DNA of 64,000 bases from a bacterium (GCA_029945725.1 JAQSDB010000011.1:186001-250000); one strand, 5' to 3'; counted from the first letter of the stretch, positions 49,690 to 59,153 are shown. A program made the numbers and translations. The notes: generated by a model from the letters alone, not told the origin.

Positions 49690-52251
49690 TCAGCTTTTGC
49701 GCAATACCAGCATGGGGCTGACCGCCCAGGCCTGGCGTGCTCCCGGCAAGCCGGCCATGACCACCAGCAGCGCGCCCGTCAACGGCGCCTGCCACCACAG
49801 CGTCGGGTGCAGTACCGGAGCAAGATCGAGAATGTTCCAGTAAATCACGGCTGCCAGAATTTCATTGAGGGCGGCCGCTATCACACCGGCGAGGGCGCCG
49901 AGCAAAAGGAATTCGCCCAGCAGGCGTTGTTGCAGCTGGCGCCGGCTGATGCCGGCCACGCGCAACAGCGCCGCTTCAAACCGCCGTGAATCCAGATTGG
50001 CAATCACCTGTGCCCAGATCACCAGCATGCCGCCGGCCAGTACGAAGACCAGCACGGCCTCAATGGCATGCGAGAGCTGATCCAGTATCTGCCTGATCTG
50101 GCCCATGATGCTGGCGACATCAATCAGGATCACGGTGGGAAAGGTACGCACCAGGGTATTCAGCACATCACGCTGTTCCGGGGGCAGATGGAAGCTGGTG
50201 AGATAACTGGCCGGAAACGCGTCCAGGGCGGCGGGCGGGAATACAAAATAGAAATTGGGCTGAAAGCTGTCCCAGTCGACATGGCGCACACTGGCGACGG
50301 ATGCCCTGAGTTCCCCCTCGGCCAGGGTAAAGACCAGGGTGTCGCCCAGCGTGATGCCGAGACGTTTCGCCAGTTTTTCTTCGACGGATACCGGCGCGGT
50401 TTTCGCGCCGGCCTGCCACCATTGCCCGCTGGTCAGCGTGTTGCCTTTGGGCAGGTTTTTACTCCAGGTCAGGTTGAGTTCGCGGTTCAGTGATTCATCC
50501 CGGTCACTTTCCTTTTCCTTGCTGACCGCAGTTTGCACGGGTTTGCCGTTAATCAGGGTCAGGCGCGCGCGCACGATGGCAAAGGGGGCGCTGGCGCTGA
50601 CGTGGTTTTTTTCCAGAAAATCCAGCAAGGGTTTGCGCTCGTCGGGTGCGATGTTCAGGGCAAACTGGTTGGGCGCATCGGCCGGCAGCTTTTTCAGCCA
50701 CGCTTCCATGAGTTCGCCGCGCAAACTCACCACCAGCAGCAGGGCGGTCAGGCCCAGCGCCAGCCCGAGAATCTGCTTGCTGCTGCCGGCAGGATCACGC
50801 ACCACCGCCAGTACCGCCGGGTTGCTGAAACGGTGCCGGCTTTTTCCCAGCAGCCAGACCAGGCCGCCATAGGCCAGTGCAACCAGCACGCTGCCGCCGG
50901 CCATCACGATCAGGGTCAGCACGGTCTGTCCGGTTTCCAGCATGAGCAGCAGCATCAGTGCCAGCCAGGCCATGGCCAGTGTTGCCAGCAGGGACCAGGA
51001 GGGCGGCAGCAGTTCGCGGCGCAACACGCGCAGCGGTGTCACGCGTCCGAGCTCGGCCAGTGCCGGCAGCGCAAAACCCGCCAGCGTCAGGGTGGCGGTG
51101 GCAATGCCGGTGAGCAGCGGGTGCACGAGTGACAATAACGGAGTGCCACCCGGCAGCAGGCCGCTAAGGACATGACTCAGCAATTGCGAGGCCAGTAAAC
51201 CCAGTGCGGCGCCCAGCAGGATGGCGAACAGCCACACCCAGAAAATTTCTCCCAGCAGGCGCTGCAGGGATTCGCGGCGCGATGCGCCGACGCAGCGCAT
51301 CAGCGCCAGCATGTCGAAATGGCGTTCGGCAAAACGCCGCGCGCTGGTGATGATGGCAAGGCCGGAGAGGATGACGGCGACGATGGTGGCGAGACTGAAA
51401 TAACTCTGGCTGCGTGCCAGCGGTGTGGAGATTTCCGGCCGGCCTTCGTTGACATCAAGCAGGCGCATGCTGACGCCGAGCTTCGGTTTTACCCAGCGCC
51501 GATAGGCATCCACCGCCGCTTCGTTGCCGCTGGTGAGCAACTGGTAATTCAGGCGCGAACCCGGCTGGATGATGCCGGTACCGGCAACGTCATCACGATT
51601 CATCAGTGCGCGGGGCGAAAAACCCGGAAAGCCGGATTGTCCCGGCTCATAGGTGATGATTTCGGCAATGCGGAAGTTTTTTTCACCGAGCTGGATGCTG
51701 TCGCCGACCGATGCCTTGAGCAGCACGATCAGGCGCTGGTCCAGCCAGACCGTACCCGGGGCCGGAATGCGCCGGACGATTTTTTCCCGCACAGTGGCGG
51801 CTGGTGGTTGCGCCGTATTTTCTTTTTTCAGTAAGGCGGTCGCCGTGGCAACGCGCATCTCGCCGCGCAGCGGATAGGCGGCGCTCACGGCTTTTACCTG
51901 GGCCAGCTGGAACTCGCCCTTGTTCACCAGCACGCTGGAAAATTCCAGGGTGTGGGCAATGGCGAGTTTTCTGCCTTGTGCCGCGCTGACAAAATCCACC
52001 GGAATCGGACGTGAACTGCGAATCACCAGATCACCCGCGATCAGGCGCGCCGCATCCTGCTGCAGGCGCTTGTCCAGACCACTGCTGAAAAAGCGCAGGC
52101 TGGTGGTGGCGGCAACCGCCACGATGAGGGCGACCAGCAGCAGCGTCAGTTCACCATGGCGCAAGTCGCGCCAGAACCAGATCCAGGATTCACGTGCACT
52201 GTTCATGCGAGGTTCAGTCATGCGTGGCTCAGTCATGAGTGGTCCTGTCAT
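49690..52251 (-). CDS. ybbP: FtsX/LolE-like ABC permease, YbbP family
   Basis: 853 aa. The layout is one N-terminal TM, a large periplasmic domain, a FtsX-type three-TM block, a four-TM central block, a second periplasmic domain and a C-terminal three-TM block, as in E. coli YbbP. Key segments are F-W-R-D-L-R-H-G-E-L, R-R-F-A-E-R-H-F-D-M-L-A-L-M-R-C-V-G-A-S-R and the C-terminal R-R-F-E-A-A-L-L-R-V-A-G-I-S-R. The first ATG overlaps the ybbA stop (ATGA). In-frame ATGs at 52236, 52221 and 52206 create a short M-T-E-P-R repeat, so the true start may be 52206. The role is ATP-driven transport or lipoprotein/envelope work; substrate unknown. Confidence 0.9.
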   Translation of the reverse strand: MTGPLMTEPRMTEPRMNSARESWIWFWRDLRHGELTLLLVALIVAVAATTSLRFFSSGLDKRLQQDAARLIAGDLVIRSSRPIPVDFVSAAQGRKLAIAHTLEFSSVLVNKGEFQLAQVKAVSAAYPLRGEMRVATATALLKKENTAQPPAATVREKIVRRIPAPGTVWLDQRLIVLLKASVGDSIQLGEKNFRIAEIITYEPGQSGFPGFSPRALMNRDDVAGTGIIQPGSRLNYQLLTSGNEAAVDAYRRWVKPKLGVSMRLLDVNEGRPEISTPLARSQSYFSLATIVAVILSGLAIITSARRFAERHFDMLALMRCVGASRRESLQRLLGEIFWVWLFAILLGAALGLLASQLLSHVLSGLLPGGTPLLSLVHPLLTGIATATLTLAGFALPALAELGRVTPLRVLRRELLPPSWSLLATLAMAWLALMLLLMLETGQTVLTLIVMAGGSVLVALAYGGLVWLLGKSRHRFSNPAVLAVVRDPAGSSKQILGLALGLTALLLVVSLRGELMEAWLKKLPADAPNQFALNIAPDERKPLLDFLEKNHVSASAPFAIVRARLTLINGKPVQTAVSKEKESDRDESLNRELNLTWSKNLPKGNTLTSGQWWQAGAKTAPVSVEEKLAKRLGITLGDTLVFTLAEGELRASVASVRHVDWDSFQPNFYFVFPPAALDAFPASYLTSFHLPPEQRDVLNTLVRTFPTVILIDVASIMGQIRQILDQLSHAIEAVLVFVLAGGMLVIWAQVIANLDSRRFEAALLRVAGISRRQLQQRLLGEFLLLGALAGVIAAALNEILAAVIYWNILDLAPVLHPTLWWQAPLTGALLVVMAGLPGARQAWAVSPMLVLRKS

Positions 52252-52958
52252 GAGGCTTCATGCAGGTCGCTCAGGTGGCCGCCGTCAATGCGCAGCTGGC
52301 GCTGGCAGCGTGCCGCCAGTTTTTCATCATGCGTGACCAGTACCAGCGTGGTGCCGGCATCGGCATTGAGCGCAAACAGCAGGTCAATGATCTGGCCACC
52401 GGTTTTGCTGTCGAGATTGCCGGTGGGTTCATCGGCAAAAAGAATGGCGGGATTGCCGGCAAAGGCGCGCGCCAGCGCCACACGCTGCTGCTCGCCACCG
52501 GATAACTGCCGCGGTGTGTGCTGCAGGCGGTCACCGAGACCAACGCGGGTCAGCCATTCGCGTGCCGTGTTCGCATCGCCGCGGCCATTTACGGAAAGTG
52601 CCAGCATGACGTTTTCCAGTGCGGTAAAAGTCGGTACCAGCAGAAAGGACTGGAACACAAAACCCACGTACTGTTTGCGCAATGCCGCACGACCGTCTTC
52701 ATCGAGTGTGTTCAACTCATGGCCACAGAGCGTGATGGTGCCGGCACTCGGCGTATCAAGCCCGGCGAGCAGGCCGAGCAGGGTGGTCTTGCCGGAACCG
52801 GAGGCGCCAATGATGGCGACACTCTCTCCGGGTTTGATGACGAGATTGATGTCGTGGAGAATGCTCAGTGCCGCGGCAGGATTTTTTTCTCCGCCGGCGT
52901 TACCGGTGGCTACGGTTTTACAAACGCCTTGTGCGGTAATCAGGGCTTGGGAAGGCAT
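52248..52958 (-). CDS. ybbA: ABC transporter ATP-binding protein, YbbA family
   Basis: 236 aa from ATG 52958, which aligns with the YbbA N-terminus (M-P-x-x); an in-frame GTG at 53003 adds 15 residues but would overlap tesA more. Walker A G-A-S-G-S-G-K-T-T-L, signature L-S-G-G-E-Q-Q-R-V-A-L-A-R and Walker B I-L-F-A-D-E-P-T-G-N-L-D mark a LolD/MacB-type ATPase. V-G-F-V-F-Q-S-F-L-L-V-P-T is the Q-loop. It works with the YbbP permease. Divergent from tesA as in E. coli, with only 2 bp between the start codons. Confidence 0.92.
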   Translation of the reverse strand: MPSQALITAQGVCKTVATGNAGGEKNPAAALSILHDINLVIKPGESVAIIGASGSGKTTLLGLLAGLDTPSAGTITLCGHELNTLDEDGRAALRKQYVGFVFQSFLLVPTFTALENVMLALSVNGRGDANTAREWLTRVGLGDRLQHTPRQLSGGEQQRVALARAFAGNPAILFADEPTGNLDSKTGGQIIDLLFALNADAGTTLVLVTHDEKLAARCQRQLRIDGGHLSDLHEAS

Positions 52959-52960
52959 GA

Positions 52961-53620
52961 ATGACACATCACGGTCGGAGAGGTTTTTTTGCGGTACTGC
53001 CACAGGCCTGTTGCGTGCTGCTGTTTATTTGCAGCGCCCTCGGCAGTGCGGGTATGGCGCAGGCCGCCACGATTCTGGTCTTCGGGGATAGTATCAGCGC
53101 CGCCTACGGGCTGGAAGTAAAGCAGGGCTGGGTGGTACTGCTGCAACAAAAGCTCGACAAAACAGCGCATGGCAGACATATCGCGATTAACGCCAGTCTC
53201 AGCGGGGAAACCACGTCGGGCGGAAAGACACGCCTGCTGCCCCTGCTGAAAAAGTACCAGCCTGATCTTGTGATCATCGAACTGGGTGCGAATGATGGTT
53301 TGCGCGGACAGTCACCGCCGTTGATGGCGGCCAATCTGAAAAGCATGATTGCCGATGCCCGTAGCCAGAAAGCCCGGGTGATTTTACTCGGCATGAAAAT
53401 ACCGCCCAATTATGGCCGCACGTACACGCAGGCGTTTGAACAGGTTTTTGTGAGTGTGAGCCGGCAGGAAAAAGTGCCCTTGCTGCCGTTCTTTCTGGAG
53501 GGTGTGGGCGGCCGGCCGGAACTGACGCAGGCCGATGGCCTGCATCCGCTGGCAAAAGCGCAGCCGCGCCTGCTGGACAATGCCTGGCCCCTGATTGAGG
53601 CCGAGCTGAAAAAACTTTAG
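52961..53620 (+). CDS. tesA: Periplasmic acyl-CoA thioesterase I/protease I/lysophospholipase
   Basis: 219 aa, GGAAGG 5 nt before the ATG. The signal peptide ends at M-A-Q-A-A (about residue 36). SGNH hydrolase motifs: F-G-D-S44-I-S (catalytic Ser), S-L-S-G-E-T-T-S-G-G, G-A-N-D-G-L-R-G and D-G-L-H-P (Asp/His of the triad). It hydrolyses acyl thioesters and lysophospholipids in the periplasm. The tesA/ybbA/ybbP arrangement is conserved widely in Gammaproteobacteria. Confidence 0.95.
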   Translation: MTHHGRRGFFAVLPQACCVLLFICSALGSAGMAQAATILVFGDSISAAYGLEVKQGWVVLLQQKLDKTAHGRHIAINASLSGETTSGGKTRLLPLLKKYQPDLVIIELGANDGLRGQSPPLMAANLKSMIADARSQKARVILLGMKIPPNYGRTYTQAFEQVFVSVSRQEKVPLLPFFLEGVGGRPELTQADGLHPLAKAQPRLLDNAWPLIEAELKKL

Positions 53621-53664
53621 CACCTTACAGAAAAACCAGCTGCAGGTGCAGCCATCAATAAACT

Positions 53665-56376
53665 TCAGCTCCCGGTTTTTTCCAGCACGACACGCAAACG
53701 CGCGGCCAGCGGCGCGACAGCTTCTTCGGCCAGGGGACCGGTCTTGAGGAATTCCTTGAGCAGGGCGTTGGCCTGATGGTCTTCGGCTCTGCTGCGCAAT
53801 CCTTTCTTTTGCAGCAATACAATCTGGCGCTCGCGCCGTGCTGACTGCTGCGCCTCAGGCGTGGGCAGGCCCAGCATGATTTCCATATCCAGCATCAGGG
53901 TTTCGGCTTTTTCGGTGTGCAGGGGCGCATCGTCATAGCGCAGCAAGGCAATGCCGCTTTCCCAGTCGCTCACGGTGCTTTCACGACGGGCAAGGTGCTC
54001 CTGCCCGGCACGGGTGCGCAAAGCGTGCTCGATATGCTGGCGTGCGGCGCTGAAGGTCTGGCGCAGCGCTTCTGATTTTTCACGTGGCAGGCTGAGCGCC
54101 CTGAAGGCCTCATCCAGTTGCGCCAGTTCGGCACTGATGGTTTTGCTGTTCGCACTTTCGCTGCCTGCCGTAACCCCCAGGTTTTCTGTGGCCGCTATCA
54201 GGCGGCCGGCTTCGGTGACGGCGGCATCGCGTGTGTCCTGGCGGGTCTTGAATTCGGCATCGCGCCGGGCAAAGACCACGTCACAGGCGGTGCGAAAGTT
54301 GTCCCAGAGTTTGCGGTCTGCTTTGGGGTTGGCCTGCCCCAGGCCTTTCCACTGCTGTTGCAGCAGCTTGGTCTGGTCACAGGCAGCGCGCAGGTCAGCG
54401 CTGTCAGCCAGGGCCTGCACTGTTGCAATCAGTGCACGCTTTCCGGCTTCATGCTTTTTCTGCTCCTCATGCAGCAGGTCTTCCAGCATCTGCAGCACCT
54501 TGTTGAAACGTTCCTGCACCGGCTGGTTTTTCTGCCGGTCCACCGGCATCAGGCTTTGCCATTCCCGGCGTGCGGTGCGTACGATGCTGTCGTGGTTTTT
54601 CCAGTCCATGACGGCGGGCAGGGCGGCCTGATAACTCTCGAGCTGCTCGCAGAGGGTGAGGCGTTTTTGCAGGTTCTGCTGGCGCAGTTCACGTTGAGCG
54701 GCAAAGTGCACGCGGCAGGGTTCAAAGGCCTTGTCGCCGGCAGCCTTGAAGGTTTCCCACAGGGGCTGCTCAACGGCGGAATCGGCCACGCCCAGCGCCT
54801 TCCAGCTTTCCTGCAGGGCATGAATGGCATCGGCCTTGTCGTCGGGCTCCATCTCGCGTTCGATCAGGGCCTGCATCTGCGCAATCAGCGCTTCCTTTTT
54901 CGGCTGCACCGCAAAACCGGCCCAGCTTTTCAGTTCATGAACACGCTCAGCCAGTTCGGCAAGACGCGCATCCTGCACATGATGTTCACGTGCAAACTCC
55001 TGTGTCTTGCGCAGTTGTCTGGCGGCATCACGGCTGTTGCCGGCATCCACCGTGGCAGTGAGCGTGGCGAGCAGGGTTTGCAGTGTTTCGCGCGCTGCCT
55101 GTTTGTCCTGCGCGGCCGGTGACGGGGCTTTTTCCTTCGCGGTTACGGCCACACTGCCGGTGAGGGTGATCACGTCCTGCAAGAGCGCAGGCAGTGGCAG
55201 GGCAAAGGCCTGATAGCCGGCCACGGTTTCCTTCAGGGTTTGCAGCGAAAGTGCCTTGTCTTCCGCGCCCAGCGTGTCGAGTGCGGCAACAGTGGTCTCA
55301 ATCACGGCCTTGTCCTGTTGCCACTGGCTGAGCAGTTGCTCAAGACCATCGAGTGCGTGGCTGGCTTTTTCATAACGTTTGGCCAGATCGCCCGGCGGTG
55401 TTTGCAATTGTGCAGCGAGATCCCAGCGCAGGCGCTGCGTTTTACGCAGGGCAGCGAGGGACGGTAAATCAAAATCCTCCTGGCCCTGATACTCACCCAG
55501 TGTGGTTTCCAGTGTGCTGACGCTTTCCTGCATTTCCTCGCGCGCCTGGGTTTCGTCCGCCTCGCGCTGTTCGCGCGCGGCAATTTCACTGACCTGTGCA
55601 AAGGCGATGGCAAACGCGGTTTCAAAGCGCTCCGACAGCTCCACAGGGGCAGGTTCGGCATCCAGATCCTGCCATTGCTGGCGCAGGCTGCTGGCTTTGG
55701 CGGCATAGAGCGGATTCAGTGCCGCGCGGGAGTGGGCTTCCATTGCCCTGCACAGTGCTTCGCGTTTTTCCTGCTGCAGCTGCTGCTGTTTTTCGCCCTG
55801 ACTGATGTGGTCAAGACGGGCGCGTATGGCCTTGTACACATTCTTGTCTTTCTGCCGTGACACCTCGGCCAGTGCTTCGAGGATTTTCGGTGTGGTGATG
55901 CGCTCGGCAGCGGCCTGACGCAGGCGCGCCACGCTGGAGTGGCGCACGATATCGTCCAGATACATCTCGTCCTGCAGCTGGGCAATGGCGGCCAGACGCA
56001 CCTCGACCACATCGCCTTCGCGAATCAGGTGCACCAGTGTGACCGGCGTGGTGATGCGCTGGATATGTTCCAGGCGCTGTGCCAGCGGCAGGGCCGTGCC
56101 GTCCTTGCCGGCGAGAAGGTCATGCAGGCGGCCGGCGGCGGCTTCGCGCACCGAGGCATCCAGATCACGTTTTTGTATCTGCGTTATGACATCGAAATCG
56201 TGCAGGTATTTCACGGCGGCACGGCGCACGGCCGGCTCGCCGTCTTCGCGTGCCAGCTTGAGCAGCACCCAGGCATCCTTTTCATTGCCGGGCTTGAGTT
56301 CGGCCAGTGCCTCGATACGCTTTTGCGCTTTCGGGCTCTGCCATTTCGGCACACTGCTGAACAGGCGGCTTAACAT
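53665..56376 (-). CDS. DUF349 domain-containing protein
   Basis: 903 aa, normal for the family. Residues 1-200 form HEAT-like helical repeats (K-L-A-R-E-D-G-E-P-A-V-R-R-A-A-V-K-Y-L, then V-V-E-V-R-L-A-A-I-A-Q-L). The rest is coiled coil with several DUF349 units, recognisable by W-K-x-L-G and F-R-T-A-C-D-V-V-F-A-R-R-D-A-E. No membrane segment. DUF349 proteins are cytosolic and of unknown function in Proteobacteria. It overlaps the stop of the upstream acyltransferase by one base (TAATG), so the two are coupled. Confidence 0.88.
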   Translation of the reverse strand: MLSRLFSSVPKWQSPKAQKRIEALAELKPGNEKDAWVLLKLAREDGEPAVRRAAVKYLHDFDVITQIQKRDLDASVREAAAGRLHDLLAGKDGTALPLAQRLEHIQRITTPVTLVHLIREGDVVEVRLAAIAQLQDEMYLDDIVRHSSVARLRQAAAERITTPKILEALAEVSRQKDKNVYKAIRARLDHISQGEKQQQLQQEKREALCRAMEAHSRAALNPLYAAKASSLRQQWQDLDAEPAPVELSERFETAFAIAFAQVSEIAAREQREADETQAREEMQESVSTLETTLGEYQGQEDFDLPSLAALRKTQRLRWDLAAQLQTPPGDLAKRYEKASHALDGLEQLLSQWQQDKAVIETTVAALDTLGAEDKALSLQTLKETVAGYQAFALPLPALLQDVITLTGSVAVTAKEKAPSPAAQDKQAARETLQTLLATLTATVDAGNSRDAARQLRKTQEFAREHHVQDARLAELAERVHELKSWAGFAVQPKKEALIAQMQALIEREMEPDDKADAIHALQESWKALGVADSAVEQPLWETFKAAGDKAFEPCRVHFAAQRELRQQNLQKRLTLCEQLESYQAALPAVMDWKNHDSIVRTARREWQSLMPVDRQKNQPVQERFNKVLQMLEDLLHEEQKKHEAGKRALIATVQALADSADLRAACDQTKLLQQQWKGLGQANPKADRKLWDNFRTACDVVFARRDAEFKTRQDTRDAAVTEAGRLIAATENLGVTAGSESANSKTISAELAQLDEAFRALSLPREKSEALRQTFSAARQHIEHALRTRAGQEHLARRESTVSDWESGIALLRYDDAPLHTEKAETLMLDMEIMLGLPTPEAQQSARRERQIVLLQKKGLRSRAEDHQANALLKEFLKTGPLAEEAVAPLAARLRVVLEKTGS

Positions 56377-57281
56377 TATGACTTCTCCATGGCGCGCAGC
56401 TGTGCAAGCTCGGCATCTTTTTCGGCCCAGAGGGCGGCGGTCCAGTTCTGGAATTCGGCACGGAATCCGGCATCGTTTTCGTAATCGCGGCTGAATGCCC
56501 CGGCGGGAATCTCGCGCTGGCGCACACGAACGCGCACCTCGCGGATACGGCCGCAGGCAAAATCCATGAAGGTCGGAATGCCGCCGGGATAATAAATGGT
56601 CACATCCATCAGGCAGTCCATGCGGTCGCCCAGCGCGGACAGCGTAAAGGCCATGCCGCCGGCTTTGGGTTTGAGCAGATGCTGGTAGGGTGATTCCTGT
56701 TGCTGATGCTTGCGCGGGGTAAAGCGTGTGCCTTCGAGGAAATTCATGACGGACACGGGTGTGTGGCGGAATTTTTCACAGGAGCGGCGCGTGGTCTCGA
56801 CATCCTTGCCCTTGAGCTCCGGATGTTTTTCCAGTTTTTCTTTCGAATAGCGTTTCATGAAGGGAAAGTCGAGCGCATACATGCACGGCCCCAGGAACGG
56901 CAGCCAGATCAGTTCCTGCTTGAGGAAATACTTGAGAAAGGGAATGCGGCCGGTAAATACATAAAACAGCACATGGATGTCGACCCAGCTCTGGTGATTG
57001 GCAATCACCAGATACCAGCTGTCTTGCGCCAGTGAGGGCGGCAATTGAATGTCCCATTCTATTTGCGGCAGAAAGCCGTTGATGATGCGCTTGTTGAATT
57101 CGCACCAGGTGCTGGCCAGGAAAATCAGCAGGGCGGTAATGGCGACACGCGAGTCATGCGTGGGCATGAGAAAACGCAGCGGCATCAACACGACAATCAG
57201 GCTGGCGAAAATCACCACATTGCCCACCAGTACGGGCAAAAAAAACAGCGCAATCAGTGGCGCAGGAAAAAAGCCGGGCAT
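56376..57281 (-). CDS. 1-acyl-glycerol-3-phosphate acyltransferase-like (YihG/LPLAT family)
   Basis: 301 aa from ATG 57281, with GAGG 6 nt upstream; the frame is open to 57434 but the added residues do not look like a signal. Two N-terminal TM helices precede the PlsC-like domain: N-H-Q-S-W-V-D (H-x4-D), I-P-F-L-K-Y-F-L-K-Q-E-L, E-G-T-R-F-T-P and G-G-I-P in the later block. This matches the YihG-type subgroup that adjusts acyl composition at the inner membrane. It is coupled to the DUF349 gene. Confidence 0.9.
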   Translation of the reverse strand: MPGFFPAPLIALFFLPVLVGNVVIFASLIVVLMPLRFLMPTHDSRVAITALLIFLASTWCEFNKRIINGFLPQIEWDIQLPPSLAQDSWYLVIANHQSWVDIHVLFYVFTGRIPFLKYFLKQELIWLPFLGPCMYALDFPFMKRYSKEKLEKHPELKGKDVETTRRSCEKFRHTPVSVMNFLEGTRFTPRKHQQQESPYQHLLKPKAGGMAFTLSALGDRMDCLMDVTIYYPGGIPTFMDFACGRIREVRVRVRQREIPAGAFSRDYENDAGFRAEFQNWTAALWAEKDAELAQLRAMEKS

Positions 57282-57578
57282 GTGCAACCTCGGTAGCAAA
57301 ATCCGGAATAGTGTTGTTCCAAACGGGTCTGCGAAAACGGGTAACGCTGACAAGGGGCGTTGTTCCGGCTTCCTGCCTTTGCCCGTTCCATGTGATGGCC
57401 CTGAAAAACTCCAGAGGTGCCGGATACTTGCCATGAAGCGGGCAATAGTAGGGAAGCGGCGGCCAATTATCCATGGGGGACTTCACCCGACGGCCCGATA
57501 CGGACGACTGCCGGATATCAGCCGGCAGTCGTCATGAACCTGCCGGGGGTGAAGAGGCGCCCTGGGCATGCCGGAATG

Positions 57579-57609
57579 AAAAGAGGCCATGCCGGGGCAT
57601 GACCTCTTT
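57579..57609 (-). terminator. Terminator-like hairpin after the dehydratase-like gene
   Basis: AAAGAGG-C-CATGCC-GG-GGCATG-A-CCTCTTT, a 13-bp stem with one mismatch, 24 bp beyond the minus-strand stop, followed on that strand by a short T-run. Confidence 0.6.
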
Positions 57610-57632
57610 ACCTGCTTCAACCCGCCTGCCGT

Positions 57633-59153
57633 TCAGTCGACCTGCTGGATGCCTGCCAGGCGGCGGGCATACCACTTTTTCTGCTCGACATTCATCTGGC
57701 GCTGGATCTGGATGCGCTGGGCCTGCGGTGAGCCGGCGCCGTGCATGGACTCGGTGAGATAGCCCACGGCATTGCGCCCGAGCGTCATGTTCTCAATGAG
57801 GCGCAGCATGCGCACACGGGTTTCGGTGGGGATGTCGCCACGGCCGCGCAGGTATTTTTCCAGCAGCGGGCCGATTTCCGCACTGGCGAAATCCTGCTCC
57901 GAGGGCAGGGTGACCATGAGGCCGCCGGCAATGTCCTGCGCCAGGCGCGCAATCTCGTAGGGAAAGCGCGTGACGTTGTGCTTGCAGACATTGGCGAGCA
58001 TGGAATCGTTCATGAAGATGCCGGACGGCAGTTGTCTGGCCTCGTGCGAGGAGGCGATGCCGGAGGAATAGATGGTTTCGTTGAGATGCGTCATCTCCAC
58101 CAGCTTGTCCCTGATGTGCGAGACGCTTTCGACGCCGTTGTATTCCGCCACGGCCGCCGCCGCACCCACCATCACGTCGCCGAGGCCGGTTTTGCAGACA
58201 TAGCTGGCGCGGTGATAGGAGGTGAAGCGCGCCACCATGTCCTGCGCGAATTCGTATTCGCCGTCCATGAACACGTGCTCGAAGGGAATGAAGACATTGT
58301 CGAAGAGCACCAGGGTTTCCTGGCCGCCGAATTCGGCGTTGCCGACATCAATGCTGCCGCCTTCGAGCGCACGCGTGTCGCAACTCTGGCGGCCGTAGAT
58401 ATAGGTCATGCCTTCGGCATCGGCCGGCACGGCGCCGACCACGGCATATTCACGGTCTTCCGGCGTCAGGTTCATCGTCGGCATCACGAAGATCCAGTGC
58501 GAATTCAGGCCACCGGTCATGTGCGCCTTGGCGCCGGTGACGAAAATACCCTGCTCGTTGCGGCCGGTGACATGCAGGAACATGTCGGGATCGACCTGCT
58601 CGTGCGGACGCTTGCTGCGATCGCCCTTGGGGTCGGTCATGCCGGCGCCGATGATGACGTTGTGCGCCTGCGCCTTTTTCAGGAAATCGAGAAAGCGCGC
58701 GTGGTAGGGCGTGCCGTGTTTCTGGTCGATGTCATACGTGATCGAGTGCATCACGCTGATGGTGTCGAGGCCGGCGCAGCGCTGGAAACAGGTGCCGGTG
58801 AGCTGGCCCATGCGGCGCTGCATCTTGTTCTTCATCACCAGATCCGCCGGTGATTCGACGATATGCAGGAAGCGGTTGACGCGGGCATTGATCAGCGGCG
58901 AATGCGCGGTGGCCAGTTCCGGGTCTTCAATGGCCAGGTCATAGGTCTGGCGCAGCGCGTTCATCGACGGGCGAATCAGCGGGTTGTCGACCGGGCTGGT
59001 TTCCAGCTTGCCGAACAGATAGAGCTTGATGGCGCGGCCACGCAGGCTGTTGAGGTAATCCTCGCCGGTCTTGATGGGCGTGAAGCGCGCCCAGCGCGCA
59101 GCGGCGGTTTCCTGTTTGGGCAGTGGTGTTTGCGGCGTGTTGCTGGTGTTCAT
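57633..59153 (-). CDS. 4-hydroxybutyryl-CoA dehydratase / vinylacetyl-CoA isomerase-like protein (HpaB superfamily)
   Basis: 506 aa. Automatic annotation would say '4-hydroxyphenylacetate 3-hydroxylase', but the sequence follows the clostridial 4-hydroxybutyryl-CoA dehydratase (AbfD) closely: R-P-S-M-N, K-M-Q-R-R-M-G, C122-F-Q-R-C126, T-D-P-K-G-D-R, G-A-K-A-H-x-T-G, Y-G-R-Q-S-C-D-T-R, Y-H314-R-A-S-Y-V-C320-K and T-E-S-M-H-G-A-G-S-P-Q-A-Q-R-I. C122, C126, H314 and C320 fit the three Cys and one His that bind the [4Fe-4S] cluster. It would use FAD and the cluster for dehydration or for 3-enoyl to 2-enoyl isomerisation of a CoA ester. It stands near a racemase, thiolase and MaoC genes. Confidence 0.8.
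   Translation of the reverse strand: MNTSNTPQTPLPKQETAAARWARFTPIKTGEDYLNSLRGRAIKLYLFGKLETSPVDNPLIRPSMNALRQTYDLAIEDPELATAHSPLINARVNRFLHIVESPADLVMKNKMQRRMGQLTGTCFQRCAGLDTISVMHSITYDIDQKHGTPYHARFLDFLKKAQAHNVIIGAGMTDPKGDRSKRPHEQVDPDMFLHVTGRNEQGIFVTGAKAHMTGGLNSHWIFVMPTMNLTPEDREYAVVGAVPADAEGMTYIYGRQSCDTRALEGGSIDVGNAEFGGQETLVLFDNVFIPFEHVFMDGEYEFAQDMVARFTSYHRASYVCKTGLGDVMVGAAAAVAEYNGVESVSHIRDKLVEMTHLNETIYSSGIASSHEARQLPSGIFMNDSMLANVCKHNVTRFPYEIARLAQDIAGGLMVTLPSEQDFASAEIGPLLEKYLRGRGDIPTETRVRMLRLIENMTLGRNAVGYLTESMHGAGSPQAQRIQIQRQMNVEQKKWYARRLAGIQQVD

Noticed and set aside
48646-49989. 447-aa plus-strand frame opposite the voltage-sensor-like gene
   Set aside because: Gln/Arg-rich antisense shadow spanning two real genes.
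57633-59153. Annotation as 4-hydroxyphenylacetate 3-monooxygenase (HpaB)
   Set aside because: The C-x3-C and H/C ligand residues and local identity fit 4-hydroxybutyryl-CoA dehydratase better; no HpaC reductase gene is adjacent.
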